A DNA stretch of 64,000 nt from Curtobacterium sp. MCLR17_036. GTDB taxonomy: Bacteria > Actinomycetota > Actinomycetes > Actinomycetales > Microbacteriaceae. Within the stretch, counting starts at the first letter, position 1. Every line of letters begins with the position of its first letter. Under the pieces are notes generated by a model that saw only the letters and a program-made list of their open reading frames with translations, ran no database searches and was not told the DNA's origin. Location: contig NZ_CP126269.1 of assembly GCF_003234445.2 (NCBI RefSeq), positions 1,178,001-1,242,000 of the forward strand, written 5' to 3'. A program made the position numbers and the translations under genes. Shown one piece after another: positions 53,755-62,166 of the stretch.

Positions 53755-56049
53755 TTGGCAATCCCACGCACAGCACACCTGACGACGCTCGGCGTCGTCA
53801 TCGCGGTCGGCCTGAGCTGCACGATCGGCGCGTCCGGCGCCGTCGCGGCCCCTGCGTCGGTCGCCACCAGCACCCCGGCGCCGGCGTCGAGCCCCGACAC
53901 GACCGCCCGATCCGTGCAGGCCGGCATCCCCGCGCCGGTCGTCCAGAGGATCGACACCGACCCGAACGGCACACAGCGCATGCTCGGTTCCGCCGGTACC
54001 GACCGGGTCGAGGTCCTCGACGGCGACACCGTCGTGACGGCGTGGCCGGGGGGATCGGGCCTGTTCTCCATCGCCGTCCCCGCCCGGTTCAAGGACACCC
54101 CGCTCACGATCGTCGCCTCGCGCACGGTCGACGGCGAGGTCCTCCGTTCCGCGCCGGTGGCACTGCCCCGCACCCTGCAGGTCGACGACGTCACCAAGTC
54201 GGTGGTCCGCTTCGTCCCGGGGCGCCACACGTTCGCCGGCACCGCGACCGCCGGGGCGACCATCACGGCGAAGGACGCCGACGGCACCGAACTCTTCTCC
54301 ACCGAGGTGCCGACGTCCAAGACCGCGGCAGGCCGCTGGGCCACAGAGGTGGACCTGTCCGACGAAGCGCACGTCGTGGACTTCACGCAGACCGTTCGGG
54401 GTGGTGCGACGACCACCATGCGCGGAGTGTCCTTCCTCCCCGCGTCCGACGAGACGATCGCGCCGCCGACGGTCGACGTCGTGGACCGCGGCGTTCGTGG
54501 GCAGTTCTTCGTGCAGGGAACCGTCGCGGGTACTGCGGTGGTCACCGTCGGTGACGAGGAGTTCACTGCCGAAGCGAATGTGGAAGGCCGTTTCGTCGTG
54601 GACGTCCCCGCCCGCCTCGTCGGCCGACCCGCGACGATCGCCGCGAGGACGTTCTCCGGTACGTCCACCCCCGTCGCGGTGTCGCTCGCCGCGGCGCCGG
54701 TGGATGCGTCGATCGCCGCACCGACCGTGCGGGACGTCTTCAACCTGCCGGACGGTCGCATCATGGTGACCGGCGACCCGCACGCGCCCGGGGCTATCTG
54801 GTTCATGCACGGTGACCGCGTCGTCGCGGGGACGTCGCCGGACGGCGGGTTCTCGTACACGATCGGGTCCGAGTACACCGACCAGCAGGTCGACATGGCC
54901 ACGATGCAGTTCGGCACGATCTCGGAGCGGACCGCCCTGCCGCGCCTGCTGTCGGTCGACGGGGTGACCGACCACGAGAACTCCTTCGTGCCGGGCCCGC
55001 AGACGTTCACAGGTCGGGCGGAGGCCGGTGCGACGGTCACCGCGCGCGACGCCGACGGTACGGAGTTGTTCTCGGTCGAGGCCTCGGGTGCGAAGGCGGG
55101 TGTCGGCAGCTGGTCCGCCGAGGCCGACCTGTCTGCCGGCTCGCACGAGCTGACGTTCACGCAGACCACCCCGGACGGGCGGACGTCGGTGATGCAGGAC
55201 ATCGGGTTCACCTCGGAGGACGATGCCCCGGTGGCCCCGGTGGTCGTGACCGCGCCGGCCGAGGGGGCGACGGTGACGTCGAAGCGCCCGGTGTTCGAGG
55301 GCACGGGTGCCGAGGGTGCTTCGGTCGTGGTCAAGGGGTCGAGCCGTCAGGTGGCGACGACCACCGTGGCCGACGGCAAGTGGTCGGTGCCGGCCGACTT
55401 CGACCTCGGGAACGGTGAGTACCGCCTGTGGGTCACGCAGACCCCGACCGGTGGCGCAGCGCCGACGACGGTCGAGGTGTCGTTCTCCGTGCGGCACGCC
55501 GCCGTCGCGCCGGTCGTGGTGACCGGGCCGACGGAGGGGTCGACGGTGACGTCGAGGCGTCCGGTGTTCGAAGGCACGGGTGCCGAGGGTGCCACGATCG
55601 TGGTGAAGGGGTCGAGCCGTCAGGTGGCGACGACCACCGTGGCCGACGGCACGTGGTCGGTGCCGGCGGACTTCGACCTCGGGAACGGTGAGTACCGCCT
55701 GTGGGTCACGCAGACCCCGACCGGTGGCGCAGCGCCGACGACGGTCGAGGTCTCGTTCACCGTGCGGCACGCCGCCGTCGCGCCGGTCGTGGTGACCGCG
55801 CCGACCGAGGGGTCGACGGTGACGTCGAAGCGTCCGGTGTTCGAGGGCACCGGTGCCGAGGGCGCGCAGATCGTGGTCAAGGGGTCGAGCCGCCAGGTGG
55901 CGACGACCACGGTCGAGGACGGCACGTGGTCGGTGCCGGCGGACTTCGACCTCGGCAACGACGAGTATCGTCTGTGGATCACGCAGACCCCGACCGGCGG
56001 TGGCGCGCCGACCACGGTCGACGTGACGTTCCGGGTCGCTGCGGGCTGA
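53755..56049 (+). CDS. Secreted multi-domain Ig-like repeat protein
   Basis: This 764-aa exported protein has a signal peptide (about 1-35, ending AVAA-P) and is then built of beta-sandwich modules. Two related modules (about 160-215 and 419-480) share AKDADGTELFS-type strands. Three nearly identical 91-residue bacterial Ig-like domains (494-584, 585-675, 676-764) each begin APVVVT and contain RPVFEGTGAEGA and WSVPADFDLGN. There is no LPXTG or membrane anchor, so it is released or held non-covalently. TTG 53755 follows GAGGAG at good spacing. Surface adhesion or matrix function is a reasonable guess. It is monocistronic with a TACGAT box 45 bp upstream. Confidence 0.88.
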   Translation: MAIPRTAHLTTLGVVIAVGLSCTIGASGAVAAPASVATSTPAPASSPDTTARSVQAGIPAPVVQRIDTDPNGTQRMLGSAGTDRVEVLDGDTVVTAWPGGSGLFSIAVPARFKDTPLTIVASRTVDGEVLRSAPVALPRTLQVDDVTKSVVRFVPGRHTFAGTATAGATITAKDADGTELFSTEVPTSKTAAGRWATEVDLSDEAHVVDFTQTVRGGATTTMRGVSFLPASDETIAPPTVDVVDRGVRGQFFVQGTVAGTAVVTVGDEEFTAEANVEGRFVVDVPARLVGRPATIAARTFSGTSTPVAVSLAAAPVDASIAAPTVRDVFNLPDGRIMVTGDPHAPGAIWFMHGDRVVAGTSPDGGFSYTIGSEYTDQQVDMATMQFGTISERTALPRLLSVDGVTDHENSFVPGPQTFTGRAEAGATVTARDADGTELFSVEASGAKAGVGSWSAEADLSAGSHELTFTQTTPDGRTSVMQDIGFTSEDDAPVAPVVVTAPAEGATVTSKRPVFEGTGAEGASVVVKGSSRQVATTTVADGKWSVPADFDLGNGEYRLWVTQTPTGGAAPTTVEVSFSVRHAAVAPVVVTGPTEGSTVTSRRPVFEGTGAEGATIVVKGSSRQVATTTVADGTWSVPADFDLGNGEYRLWVTQTPTGGAAPTTVEVSFTVRHAAVAPVVVTAPTEGSTVTSKRPVFEGTGAEGAQIVVKGSSRQVATTTVEDGTWSVPADFDLGNDEYRLWITQTPTGGGAPTTVDVTFRVAAG
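55234..56046 (+). repeat. Three 273-bp near-identical tandem repeats
   Basis: The sequence repeats with a period of exactly 273 bp (91 codons), starting at 55234, 55507 and 55780. Long blocks are identical at nucleotide level, including silent positions. This points to recent duplication or gene conversion within the Ig-repeat gene. Confidence 0.93.
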
Positions 56050-56082
56050 CGCCCCCGCGACTGACGCACCTGTCCGTCTGAC

Positions 56083-56117
56083 GCGCCGGGCACCCTCGTC
56101 ACGGGGGTGGCCGGCGC
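56083..56117 (+). terminator. Hairpin terminator after the Ig-repeat gene
   Basis: GCGCCGG.CACCC (56083-56095) pairs with GGGTG.CCGGCGC (56105-56117) with one internal mismatch. It has no T tract. Confidence 0.5.
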
Positions 56118-56209
56118 TGTCCTGCCCGGGGTGCGTGTCGGCCGTCCCGGGCAGGATGGGGCACGTCGTCGGCGCTCGATCGGTGCTTCGTCGGATCGGT
56201 CACGGCGTG

Positions 56210-56225
56210 TCGAACGCGTGTTCGA
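56210..56225. promoter_or_regulatory. LexA box 1 (SOS box)
   Basis: TCGAACGCGTGTTCGA is a perfect TCGAAC-N4-GTTCGA palindrome, the LexA operator of actinobacteria. It lies 54 bp upstream of a second box and 80 bp before the imuA start. Confidence 0.92.
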
Positions 56226-56254
56226 CCAGCGCTGTCCACGGATGTCGGACGCGG

Positions 56255-56283
56255 TTGACATCATCGAACACATGTTCGAATAT
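56255..56283 (+). promoter_or_regulatory. imuA promoter with LexA box 2
   Basis: A consensus -35 TTGACA (56255-56260) and GAATAT (56278-56283) are 17 bp apart. The second perfect LexA palindrome, TCGAACACATGTTCGA (56264-56279), fills the spacer, so LexA would block polymerase directly. The -10 ends six bases before ATG 56290, predicting a leaderless mRNA. Confidence 0.9.
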
Positions 56284-56289
56284 GAGGGC

Positions 56290-57099
56290 ATGCAGACGGC
56301 CGCCGCACTCCGGTCGCCCGCCCCCGACCGGGGCGGGCGGAACGGTGCAGCACGCGGCGGCGGCGGTGGTGTACGGCGGGGGAACGACCACCTCGGCGAC
56401 GCCCGCGCGGCCCTCGACCGCATCACGTCGCTGCGCTCCCGGGTCGCCGACATGGAGTCCACCCGGGTCGACACCGCCGGGCTGCCCACGGCACCGGCCC
56501 TCGAACCGCTGCTGCCCGGCGGGGCGATCCGCGTGGGTGGCACGTACGCCGTGCCCGAGTCCGTGCTGCTCGCGATGACCATGCTGCAGGCGGCCTCGGC
56601 TGCAGGAGCGTGGTGCGCGGTGGTGGGTGTGCCGTCCTTCGGGGTCGAAGCCGCGGCCGCCGCGGGGATCGACCTCGAACGGCTCGTGCTCGTCCCCGAC
56701 CCGGGCGACCAGTGGCTCGCGGTGACGGCGGCGATGGCCGACGTCGCGCAGATCGTCCTCACCCGGCCGCTCGGCCGGGTCGTCCCCGGGGACGTGGCCC
56801 GACTGTCCGCCCGGCTGCGGCAGCGGGGCGGCGCGCTCGTCGCGCTCGGCGCCTGGCCCGGAGCGGACGTCACGCTCCGGGTCACGTCCTCGACGTGGAG
56901 CGGCATCGGGCAGGGGCACGGCCACCTGACCGAGCGCCGCGCCACGGTGACGGCCACCGGGCGAGCCGGTGCGGTGCGCCCGACCAGCACCGAGCTGCTG
57001 CTGCCCGCTGCGGACGGAGCGGTCCGCGCCGCGGTCCCCGTGCCGTCGGTCGGTTCCGGCGACGGACGGGTCCTGCGCCCGGTGGCGGTGGCGTCGTGA
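56290..57099 (+). CDS. imuA: ImuA-type mutasome protein (RecA-like fold)
   Basis: This 269-aa protein sits in first place of an imuA-imuB-dnaE2 operon. After a Gly/Arg-rich N-terminus (about 15-40), a RecA/SulA-like domain runs from about 60 (LLPGGAIRVGGTYAVPESVLLAMTMLQAAS, AGAWCAVVGVPSFGVEAAAAAGIDLERLVLVPDPGDQW), recalling the RecA core without a full Walker A. The start at ATG 56290 is chosen because it falls six bases after the -10; ATG 56272 inside the LexA box is less likely. The stop overlaps the imuB GTG. It is induced by DNA damage through two LexA boxes. Confidence 0.86.
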   Translation: MQTAAALRSPAPDRGGRNGAARGGGGGVRRGNDHLGDARAALDRITSLRSRVADMESTRVDTAGLPTAPALEPLLPGGAIRVGGTYAVPESVLLAMTMLQAASAAGAWCAVVGVPSFGVEAAAAAGIDLERLVLVPDPGDQWLAVTAAMADVAQIVLTRPLGRVVPGDVARLSARLRQRGGALVALGAWPGADVTLRVTSSTWSGIGQGHGHLTERRATVTATGRAGAVRPTSTELLLPAADGAVRAAVPVPSVGSGDGRVLRPVAVAS

Positions 57100-58724
57100 T
57101 CGCCCGCGGTCGCATCCGCGCCGACGCGATCGCCCGCGGCGGTGCCGTGCCGGAACCGCCCCCGACCCGGACCATCGTGCTCTGGTGCCCGGACTGGCCG
57201 GTGATCGCGGCTGCCCGCGCCGCCGGGGAGCCCCCGGAGCAGCCCTTCGCGGTCGTGTCGAAGGGACTCGTGTTCGCGAGCTCCGCCTCGGCCCGGCAGC
57301 ACGGCGTCGTCCGGGGGCTCCGCGTGCGCGAGGCGCAGGCGCGCTGCACGGAACTCGTCGTGCAGCCCTACGACGACGCCCTCGACCACCGCGCCTTCGA
57401 ACCCGTCATCCGTGCGGTCGAGGCAGCCGTGCCGGGGGTCGAGGTCGTGCGGCCGGGGACTCTCGCCCTGCGCTCGCGCGGCCCCGCGCGGTACTACGGC
57501 GGCGAACGCGCCGCGGCGGCCACCCTCGCCGGGATCGCAGCCGACCACGGCGCGCCGGCGGTGCGGGCGGGGGTGGCGGACACCCCGTTCGCTGCCGAGC
57601 AGGCGGCACGCGCGCGACCCCTCCGCCCCGGGGAACGCGTGCGGATCGTGCCCGTGTCCGGATCGGCCGACTTCCTCGCGGACCTGCCCCTCGGCGTCCT
57701 CGGCGACCCCGAGCTCGCGACCGTGCTCGACCGGCTCGGCATCGGCACGCTGGGGGACTTCGCGGCGCTCAGCGACGAGCAGGTCCGCGACCGCTTCGGG
57801 GTGGCCGGTGCGTTCCTGCACCGGCTGGCCGGCGGCCGCGACCCGCGCGAGGTCGCGGCGCGCGAGGTCCCGCCCGAACTCCGGGTCGAGGCGTCCTTCG
57901 AGCCGCCGCTCGACCGTGCCGACCAGATCGCCTTCGCGTTCCGGCGCTCCGCCGACGACTTCGACGCCCGGCTCCGGGCCGCCGGACTCGTCGCGACGAC
58001 GATCCGGGTCGGGATCGTCGACGAACGCGACGTCCTGCTCGAACGCACCTGGGCGCACCCGCGCTGGTTCGACGCCGCCGACGTGGTCGACCGGGTGCGG
58101 TGGCAGCTCGCCGGCGGGGTCGACCCGACCGGGCTCGAGGCACCGGTCACGTCGGTCGTGCTCGAACCCGTCGCGGTCGACGACGTGGCGAACCACGAGC
58201 GCGGGCTGTGGGGCGCCGGCCCCGACGAACGCGTGCACCACGGGCTCGCCCGCATCCAGGGCATGGTCGGCCACGACGGTGTCGTCAGCCCCAGGATCGG
58301 CGGCGGTCGCACCCTGTCGGAGCGCGTGGTGCTCGTCCCGTGGGGCGACGCGCCCGCGGGTGGAGAGCGCGCGCTGGCCACCGTGCGCGACCGCCCGTGG
58401 CCGGGCAGGCTGCCGGGGCCGCCGCCGGCCACGGTCCTCGAACGTCCCCGCCCGGTCGACGTGGTCACCACCGGCGGCGCGAGCGTCGACGTCGACGAGC
58501 GCGGGGCGCTGTCCGGTCCGCCGGAGCACTTCCGCGCCGAGGGCGACCGCGGGGGCGGGTTCTCGGCGGTCACCGCGTGGGCGGGGCCGTGGCCGCTCGT
58601 CGTGCGCTGGTGGGAGTCCGGCGGACGCCGACTGCACCGGCTGCAGCTCGTCGACGCCGAGGGGCGTGCCTGGTACCTGGTGCTCGCCGACCACCGCTGG
58701 TGGGCAGAGGCGATCGCCACGTGA
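57096..58724 (+). CDS. imuB: ImuB, Y-family polymerase-like mutasome adaptor
   Basis: This 542-aa protein of the Y-family polymerase fold starts TIVLWCPDWPVIAAARAAGE and later reads LALRSRGPARYYGGERAAA, the ImuB versions of motifs that in active polymerases carry the metal-binding Asp/Glu residues. These acidic residues appear to be missing, so it is probably a non-catalytic adaptor. Helix-hairpin-helix-type sequence follows (RLGIGTLGDFAALSDEQVRDRFG). A little-finger-like domain and a C-terminal tail (PLVVRWWESGGRRLHRLQLV) bring partner and clamp contacts. It starts at GTG 57096 overlapping the imuA stop; dnaE2 is 22 bp downstream. Confidence 0.9.
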   Translation: MIARGRIRADAIARGGAVPEPPPTRTIVLWCPDWPVIAAARAAGEPPEQPFAVVSKGLVFASSASARQHGVVRGLRVREAQARCTELVVQPYDDALDHRAFEPVIRAVEAAVPGVEVVRPGTLALRSRGPARYYGGERAAAATLAGIAADHGAPAVRAGVADTPFAAEQAARARPLRPGERVRIVPVSGSADFLADLPLGVLGDPELATVLDRLGIGTLGDFAALSDEQVRDRFGVAGAFLHRLAGGRDPREVAAREVPPELRVEASFEPPLDRADQIAFAFRRSADDFDARLRAAGLVATTIRVGIVDERDVLLERTWAHPRWFDAADVVDRVRWQLAGGVDPTGLEAPVTSVVLEPVAVDDVANHERGLWGAGPDERVHHGLARIQGMVGHDGVVSPRIGGGRTLSERVVLVPWGDAPAGGERALATVRDRPWPGRLPGPPPATVLERPRPVDVVTTGGASVDVDERGALSGPPEHFRAEGDRGGGFSAVTAWAGPWPLVVRWWESGGRRLHRLQLVDAEGRAWYLVLADHRWWAEAIAT

Positions 58725-58746
58725 ACCGACCCGAGAGCAGGACCTG

Positions 58747-61700
58747 ATGGGCTACAGCAACCCGGCCATCCCGTGGTCGCAGTTCGAGCGCGCCCTGTCC
58801 GACAAGCGGAGCCCCGGCACCGCTCACGACGGCGACGGCGGCGACAGCCCCGCGTGGTCGCGCAAGCGTGAGCGGTACGTGCCGACGACGCTCGACACCG
58901 ACGACGCCCCCGTGGTGCCGTACGCCGAGCTGCACGCGCACTCGACCTTCAGCTTCCTCGACGGCGCGAGCCAGCCCGAGCACCTGTTCGAGGAAGCTGC
59001 CCGGCTGCAGCTGCACGCCCTCGCGCTCACCGACCACGACGGCTTCTACGGCGCCGCCCGGATGGCCGAGGTCGCCGAGGCGTACCCCGCGGTCGGCACC
59101 GTCTACGGCACCGAGCTCTCGCTGGGGTTGACCGAGCCGCAGAACGGCGTGCCCGACCCGCAGGGGTCGCACCTGCTGCTGCTCGCCGACGGCCAGGACG
59201 GCTACCACCGGCTCGCGGGCGCGGTGACGAGCGCGCACCTCGCCGCCGGGTCCGAGAAGGGCAGCCCGCGGTACGACCTCGACGAGCTCGCGGCGCGCGC
59301 GGACGGCCACTGGCGCGTCCTGACCGGCTGCCGGAAGGGCACCGTCCGGCAGGCGCTCGAGCAGGGCGGCGAGCCGGCGGCCGAGACCGCCCTGCGCGTG
59401 CTGCTCGACCGGTTCGGCACCGGCAACGTCGTGGTGGAACTGCTCGACCACGGCGACCCGCTCGACAGCGCCCGGAACGACGCCCTGGCGACGCTCGCCG
59501 AGCGGTACGCGCTGCCCCTGGTCGCGACCGGCAACGTGCACTACGCCACCCCGGACCGCTTCCCGGTGGCGACGGCACTCGCGGCGGTCCGCGCCCGGCG
59601 CAGCCTCGACGAGATCGACGGCTGGCTGCCGGCGGCAGACACCGCGCACCTGCGCTCCGGCGTTGAGATGACCCGCCGGTTCGGGCGGTACCCGGGGGCG
59701 ATCGAGAACACCGTCGCCCTGGCCGACGAACTCGGGTTCCGGCTGCGCACGGCGAAGCCCGGGCTGCCCGACATCGACGTGCCGGACGGGCACACCGCGA
59801 TGTCCTGGCTCCGCGAGCTCACCTGGGAGGGTGCGCGACGCTTCTACCCGGGCAGCGCCGACGGGGTGGAGCCCCACAAGCGGGAACGGATCGAGCGCGA
59901 GCTGTCCGTGATCGAGGACAAGAACTTCCCCGGCTACTTCCTCATCGTGCGCGACATGGTGCAGTACGCCCGTGGGCGCGGGATCCTCTGCCAGGGGCGG
60001 GGGTCCGCGGCGAACTCGGCGGTCTGCTACCTGCTCGAGATCACCGCCGTCGACTCCATCCGCTACGGACTGCCCTTCGAGCGGTTCCTGTCGGCGATGC
60101 GCGACGAGGAACCCGACATCGACGTCGACTTCGACTCCGACCGGCGCGAAGAGGTCATCCAGTACGTCTACGACAAGTACGGCCGGTACAACGCCGCGCA
60201 GGTCGCCAACGTCATCACCTACCGGCCGAAGGGCGCCGTGCGGGACATGGCGAAGGCGCTCGGGCACAGTCCCGGTCAGCAGGACGCCTGGTCGAAGCAG
60301 GTCGAGCGGTGGGGGTCGGTGACCGAGAGCCAGGACCACGACATCCCGCCCGAGGTCGTCGGTCTCGCGAGCGACGTCCTCGGCTTCCCCCGGCACCTCG
60401 GCATCCACTCGGGCGGCATGGTGCTCACCGACCGCCCGGTGGGCGAGGTCGTGCCGATCGAGCACGCCCGGATGGACGGCCGCACCGTGCTGCAGTGGGA
60501 CAAGGACGACTGCGCCTACATGGGCCTGGTGAAGTTCGACATGCTCGGCCTCGGCATGCTCGCCGCGCTGCAGTACTCGTTCGACCTGGCGGCGGAGCAC
60601 TGCGGGGAGCGCTGGGAGATGCACTCCATCCCGAAGGAGGAGCAGGGCGTCTACGACCAGCTCTGCCGCGCGGACACGGTCGGCGTGTTCCAGGTGGAGT
60701 CCCGCGCGCAGATGGGCACCCTGCCCCGGCTGCTCCCGCGACGCTTCTACGACCTCGTCATCGAGGTCGCCCTGGTGCGCCCCGGGCCGATCCAGGGCGG
60801 CGCCGTGCACCCCTACATCCGCCGCCGCACGGGCGAGGAACCCATCACGTACATGCACCCGGCGCTCGAGCCGGTGCTCGAACGCACGCTCGGGGTGCCC
60901 CTGTTCCAGGAGCAGCTCATGCAGATGGCGATCGCGGTGGGCAACTGCTCCGGTGACGACGCCGACCTGCTGCGGCGGGCGATGGGCTCCAAGCGCGGGC
61001 ACGAGAAGATCGACCGGCTCCGCGACACGCTCTACACGGGCATGGCGGACAACGGCATCCACGGGGCGGACGCCGACGCGATCTACGCCAAGATCCAGGC
61101 GTTCGCGAACTTCGGCTTCGCGGAGAGCCACTCGATCAGCTTCGCCCTCATCGTCTACGCGAGCGCCTGGATGCGCCTCCACTACCCGGGAGCGTTCCTG
61201 GCGGCCCTGCTGCGGGCACAGCCGATGGGCTTCTACTCGCCGCAGACCCTGGTCGCCGACGCCCGACGGCACGGCGTGCAGGTGCTGCGACCGGACATCC
61301 TGCGCTCCGGCGTGGACGCCACGCTCGAACCGCTGCCCGACGGCTCCCTCCATCCCACCGGGCAGGACGCCTGCCTCGCCACCGAGCAGCCGCCGGTGCT
61401 GCCCTTCGACAAGGCGCTCCCGGACGACACCGCAGAGCACCGTCGCGACGGCGCCTTCGCGGTGCGGCTCGGGCTCGCCGAGGTCGCGTCGCTCAGCCGG
61501 AAGACCGCCGAGAAGATCGTCGCCGAACGCGACGCGCACGGCCCGTACACCGACATGTCCGACCTGGCCCGCCGCGTGGGGCTCACCACGGCGCAGCTCG
61601 AGGCCCTCGCCGCAGCGGACGCCTTCGCGCCGTTCGACATCGACCGTCGCGGGGCGATGTGGTCGGCGGCGCAGGCCGCGGCCGAGCGGCCGGACCAGCT

Positions 61701-62160
61701 GCCGGACACGCAGGTGGTGGTGCAGCCGCCGCTGTTCGGGCAGATGACCAGCGGCGACGTCCTGATCGCCGACATGTGGTCGACGGGCATGACGACCGAC
61801 GACCACCCGGTGCGACACGTCCGTGACCGGCTCGCCGCCCGACGCGTGCTCACCGTGCAGGACACCGCCACCGCCGAGACCGGGCGTCGTGTCGAGGTGG
61901 GCGGCATCGTCACCCACCGTCAGCGACCCGCGACGGCCTCGGGCATCACGTTCCTGAACGTCGAGGACGAGACCGGGCTCGTCAACGTGATCTGCAGCGT
62001 CGGGGTCTGGGGCCGGTACCGGCGGGTGGCTCGGGAATCGCCGGCGGTGGTCGTCCGGGGGATCCTCGAGCGCTCACCGGACGGCGTCGTGAACCTGGTG
62101 GCGGACCGCATCGAGCACCTGCCGCTCGCGGTCCGCACCCGGTCCCGCGACTTCCAGTGA
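58747..62160 (+). CDS. dnaE2: Error-prone DNA polymerase III alpha subunit DnaE2
   Basis: This 1137-aa C-family polymerase performs translesion synthesis with ImuA and ImuB. The PHP domain begins at about residue 58 (AELHAHSTFSFLDGASQPEH and LALTDHDGFYG). The palm has catalytic D457 and D459 in EPDIDVDFDSDRR and GRGSAANSAVCYLLE just before. Finger and helix-hairpin-helix regions follow. A C-terminal OB fold (VEVGGIVTHRQRPATASGITFLNVEDE) completes it. The length and VDFDSDRREEVIQY match DnaE2 rather than the replicative DnaE1. ATG 58747 follows AGCAGGA. The gene ends 6 bp from the convergent kinase gene. Confidence 0.96.
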   Translation: MGYSNPAIPWSQFERALSDKRSPGTAHDGDGGDSPAWSRKRERYVPTTLDTDDAPVVPYAELHAHSTFSFLDGASQPEHLFEEAARLQLHALALTDHDGFYGAARMAEVAEAYPAVGTVYGTELSLGLTEPQNGVPDPQGSHLLLLADGQDGYHRLAGAVTSAHLAAGSEKGSPRYDLDELAARADGHWRVLTGCRKGTVRQALEQGGEPAAETALRVLLDRFGTGNVVVELLDHGDPLDSARNDALATLAERYALPLVATGNVHYATPDRFPVATALAAVRARRSLDEIDGWLPAADTAHLRSGVEMTRRFGRYPGAIENTVALADELGFRLRTAKPGLPDIDVPDGHTAMSWLRELTWEGARRFYPGSADGVEPHKRERIERELSVIEDKNFPGYFLIVRDMVQYARGRGILCQGRGSAANSAVCYLLEITAVDSIRYGLPFERFLSAMRDEEPDIDVDFDSDRREEVIQYVYDKYGRYNAAQVANVITYRPKGAVRDMAKALGHSPGQQDAWSKQVERWGSVTESQDHDIPPEVVGLASDVLGFPRHLGIHSGGMVLTDRPVGEVVPIEHARMDGRTVLQWDKDDCAYMGLVKFDMLGLGMLAALQYSFDLAAEHCGERWEMHSIPKEEQGVYDQLCRADTVGVFQVESRAQMGTLPRLLPRRFYDLVIEVALVRPGPIQGGAVHPYIRRRTGEEPITYMHPALEPVLERTLGVPLFQEQLMQMAIAVGNCSGDDADLLRRAMGSKRGHEKIDRLRDTLYTGMADNGIHGADADAIYAKIQAFANFGFAESHSISFALIVYASAWMRLHYPGAFLAALLRAQPMGFYSPQTLVADARRHGVQVLRPDILRSGVDATLEPLPDGSLHPTGQDACLATEQPPVLPFDKALPDDTAEHRRDGAFAVRLGLAEVASLSRKTAEKIVAERDAHGPYTDMSDLARRVGLTTAQLEALAAADAFAPFDIDRRGAMWSAAQAAAERPDQLPDTQVVVQPPLFGQMTSGDVLIADMWSTGMTTDDHPVRHVRDRLAARRVLTVQDTATAETGRRVEVGGIVTHRQRPATASGITFLNVEDETGLVNVICSVGVWGRYRRVARESPAVVVRGILERSPDGVVNLVADRIEHLPLAVRTRSRDFQ

Positions 62161-62166
62161 GCGGCC

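Noticed and set aside
57412-58746. DnaE2 start upstream inside imuB
   Set aside because: The upstream extension is an Arg/Ser/Pro-rich shadow of imuB. The PHP domain begins 58 residues after ATG 58747.
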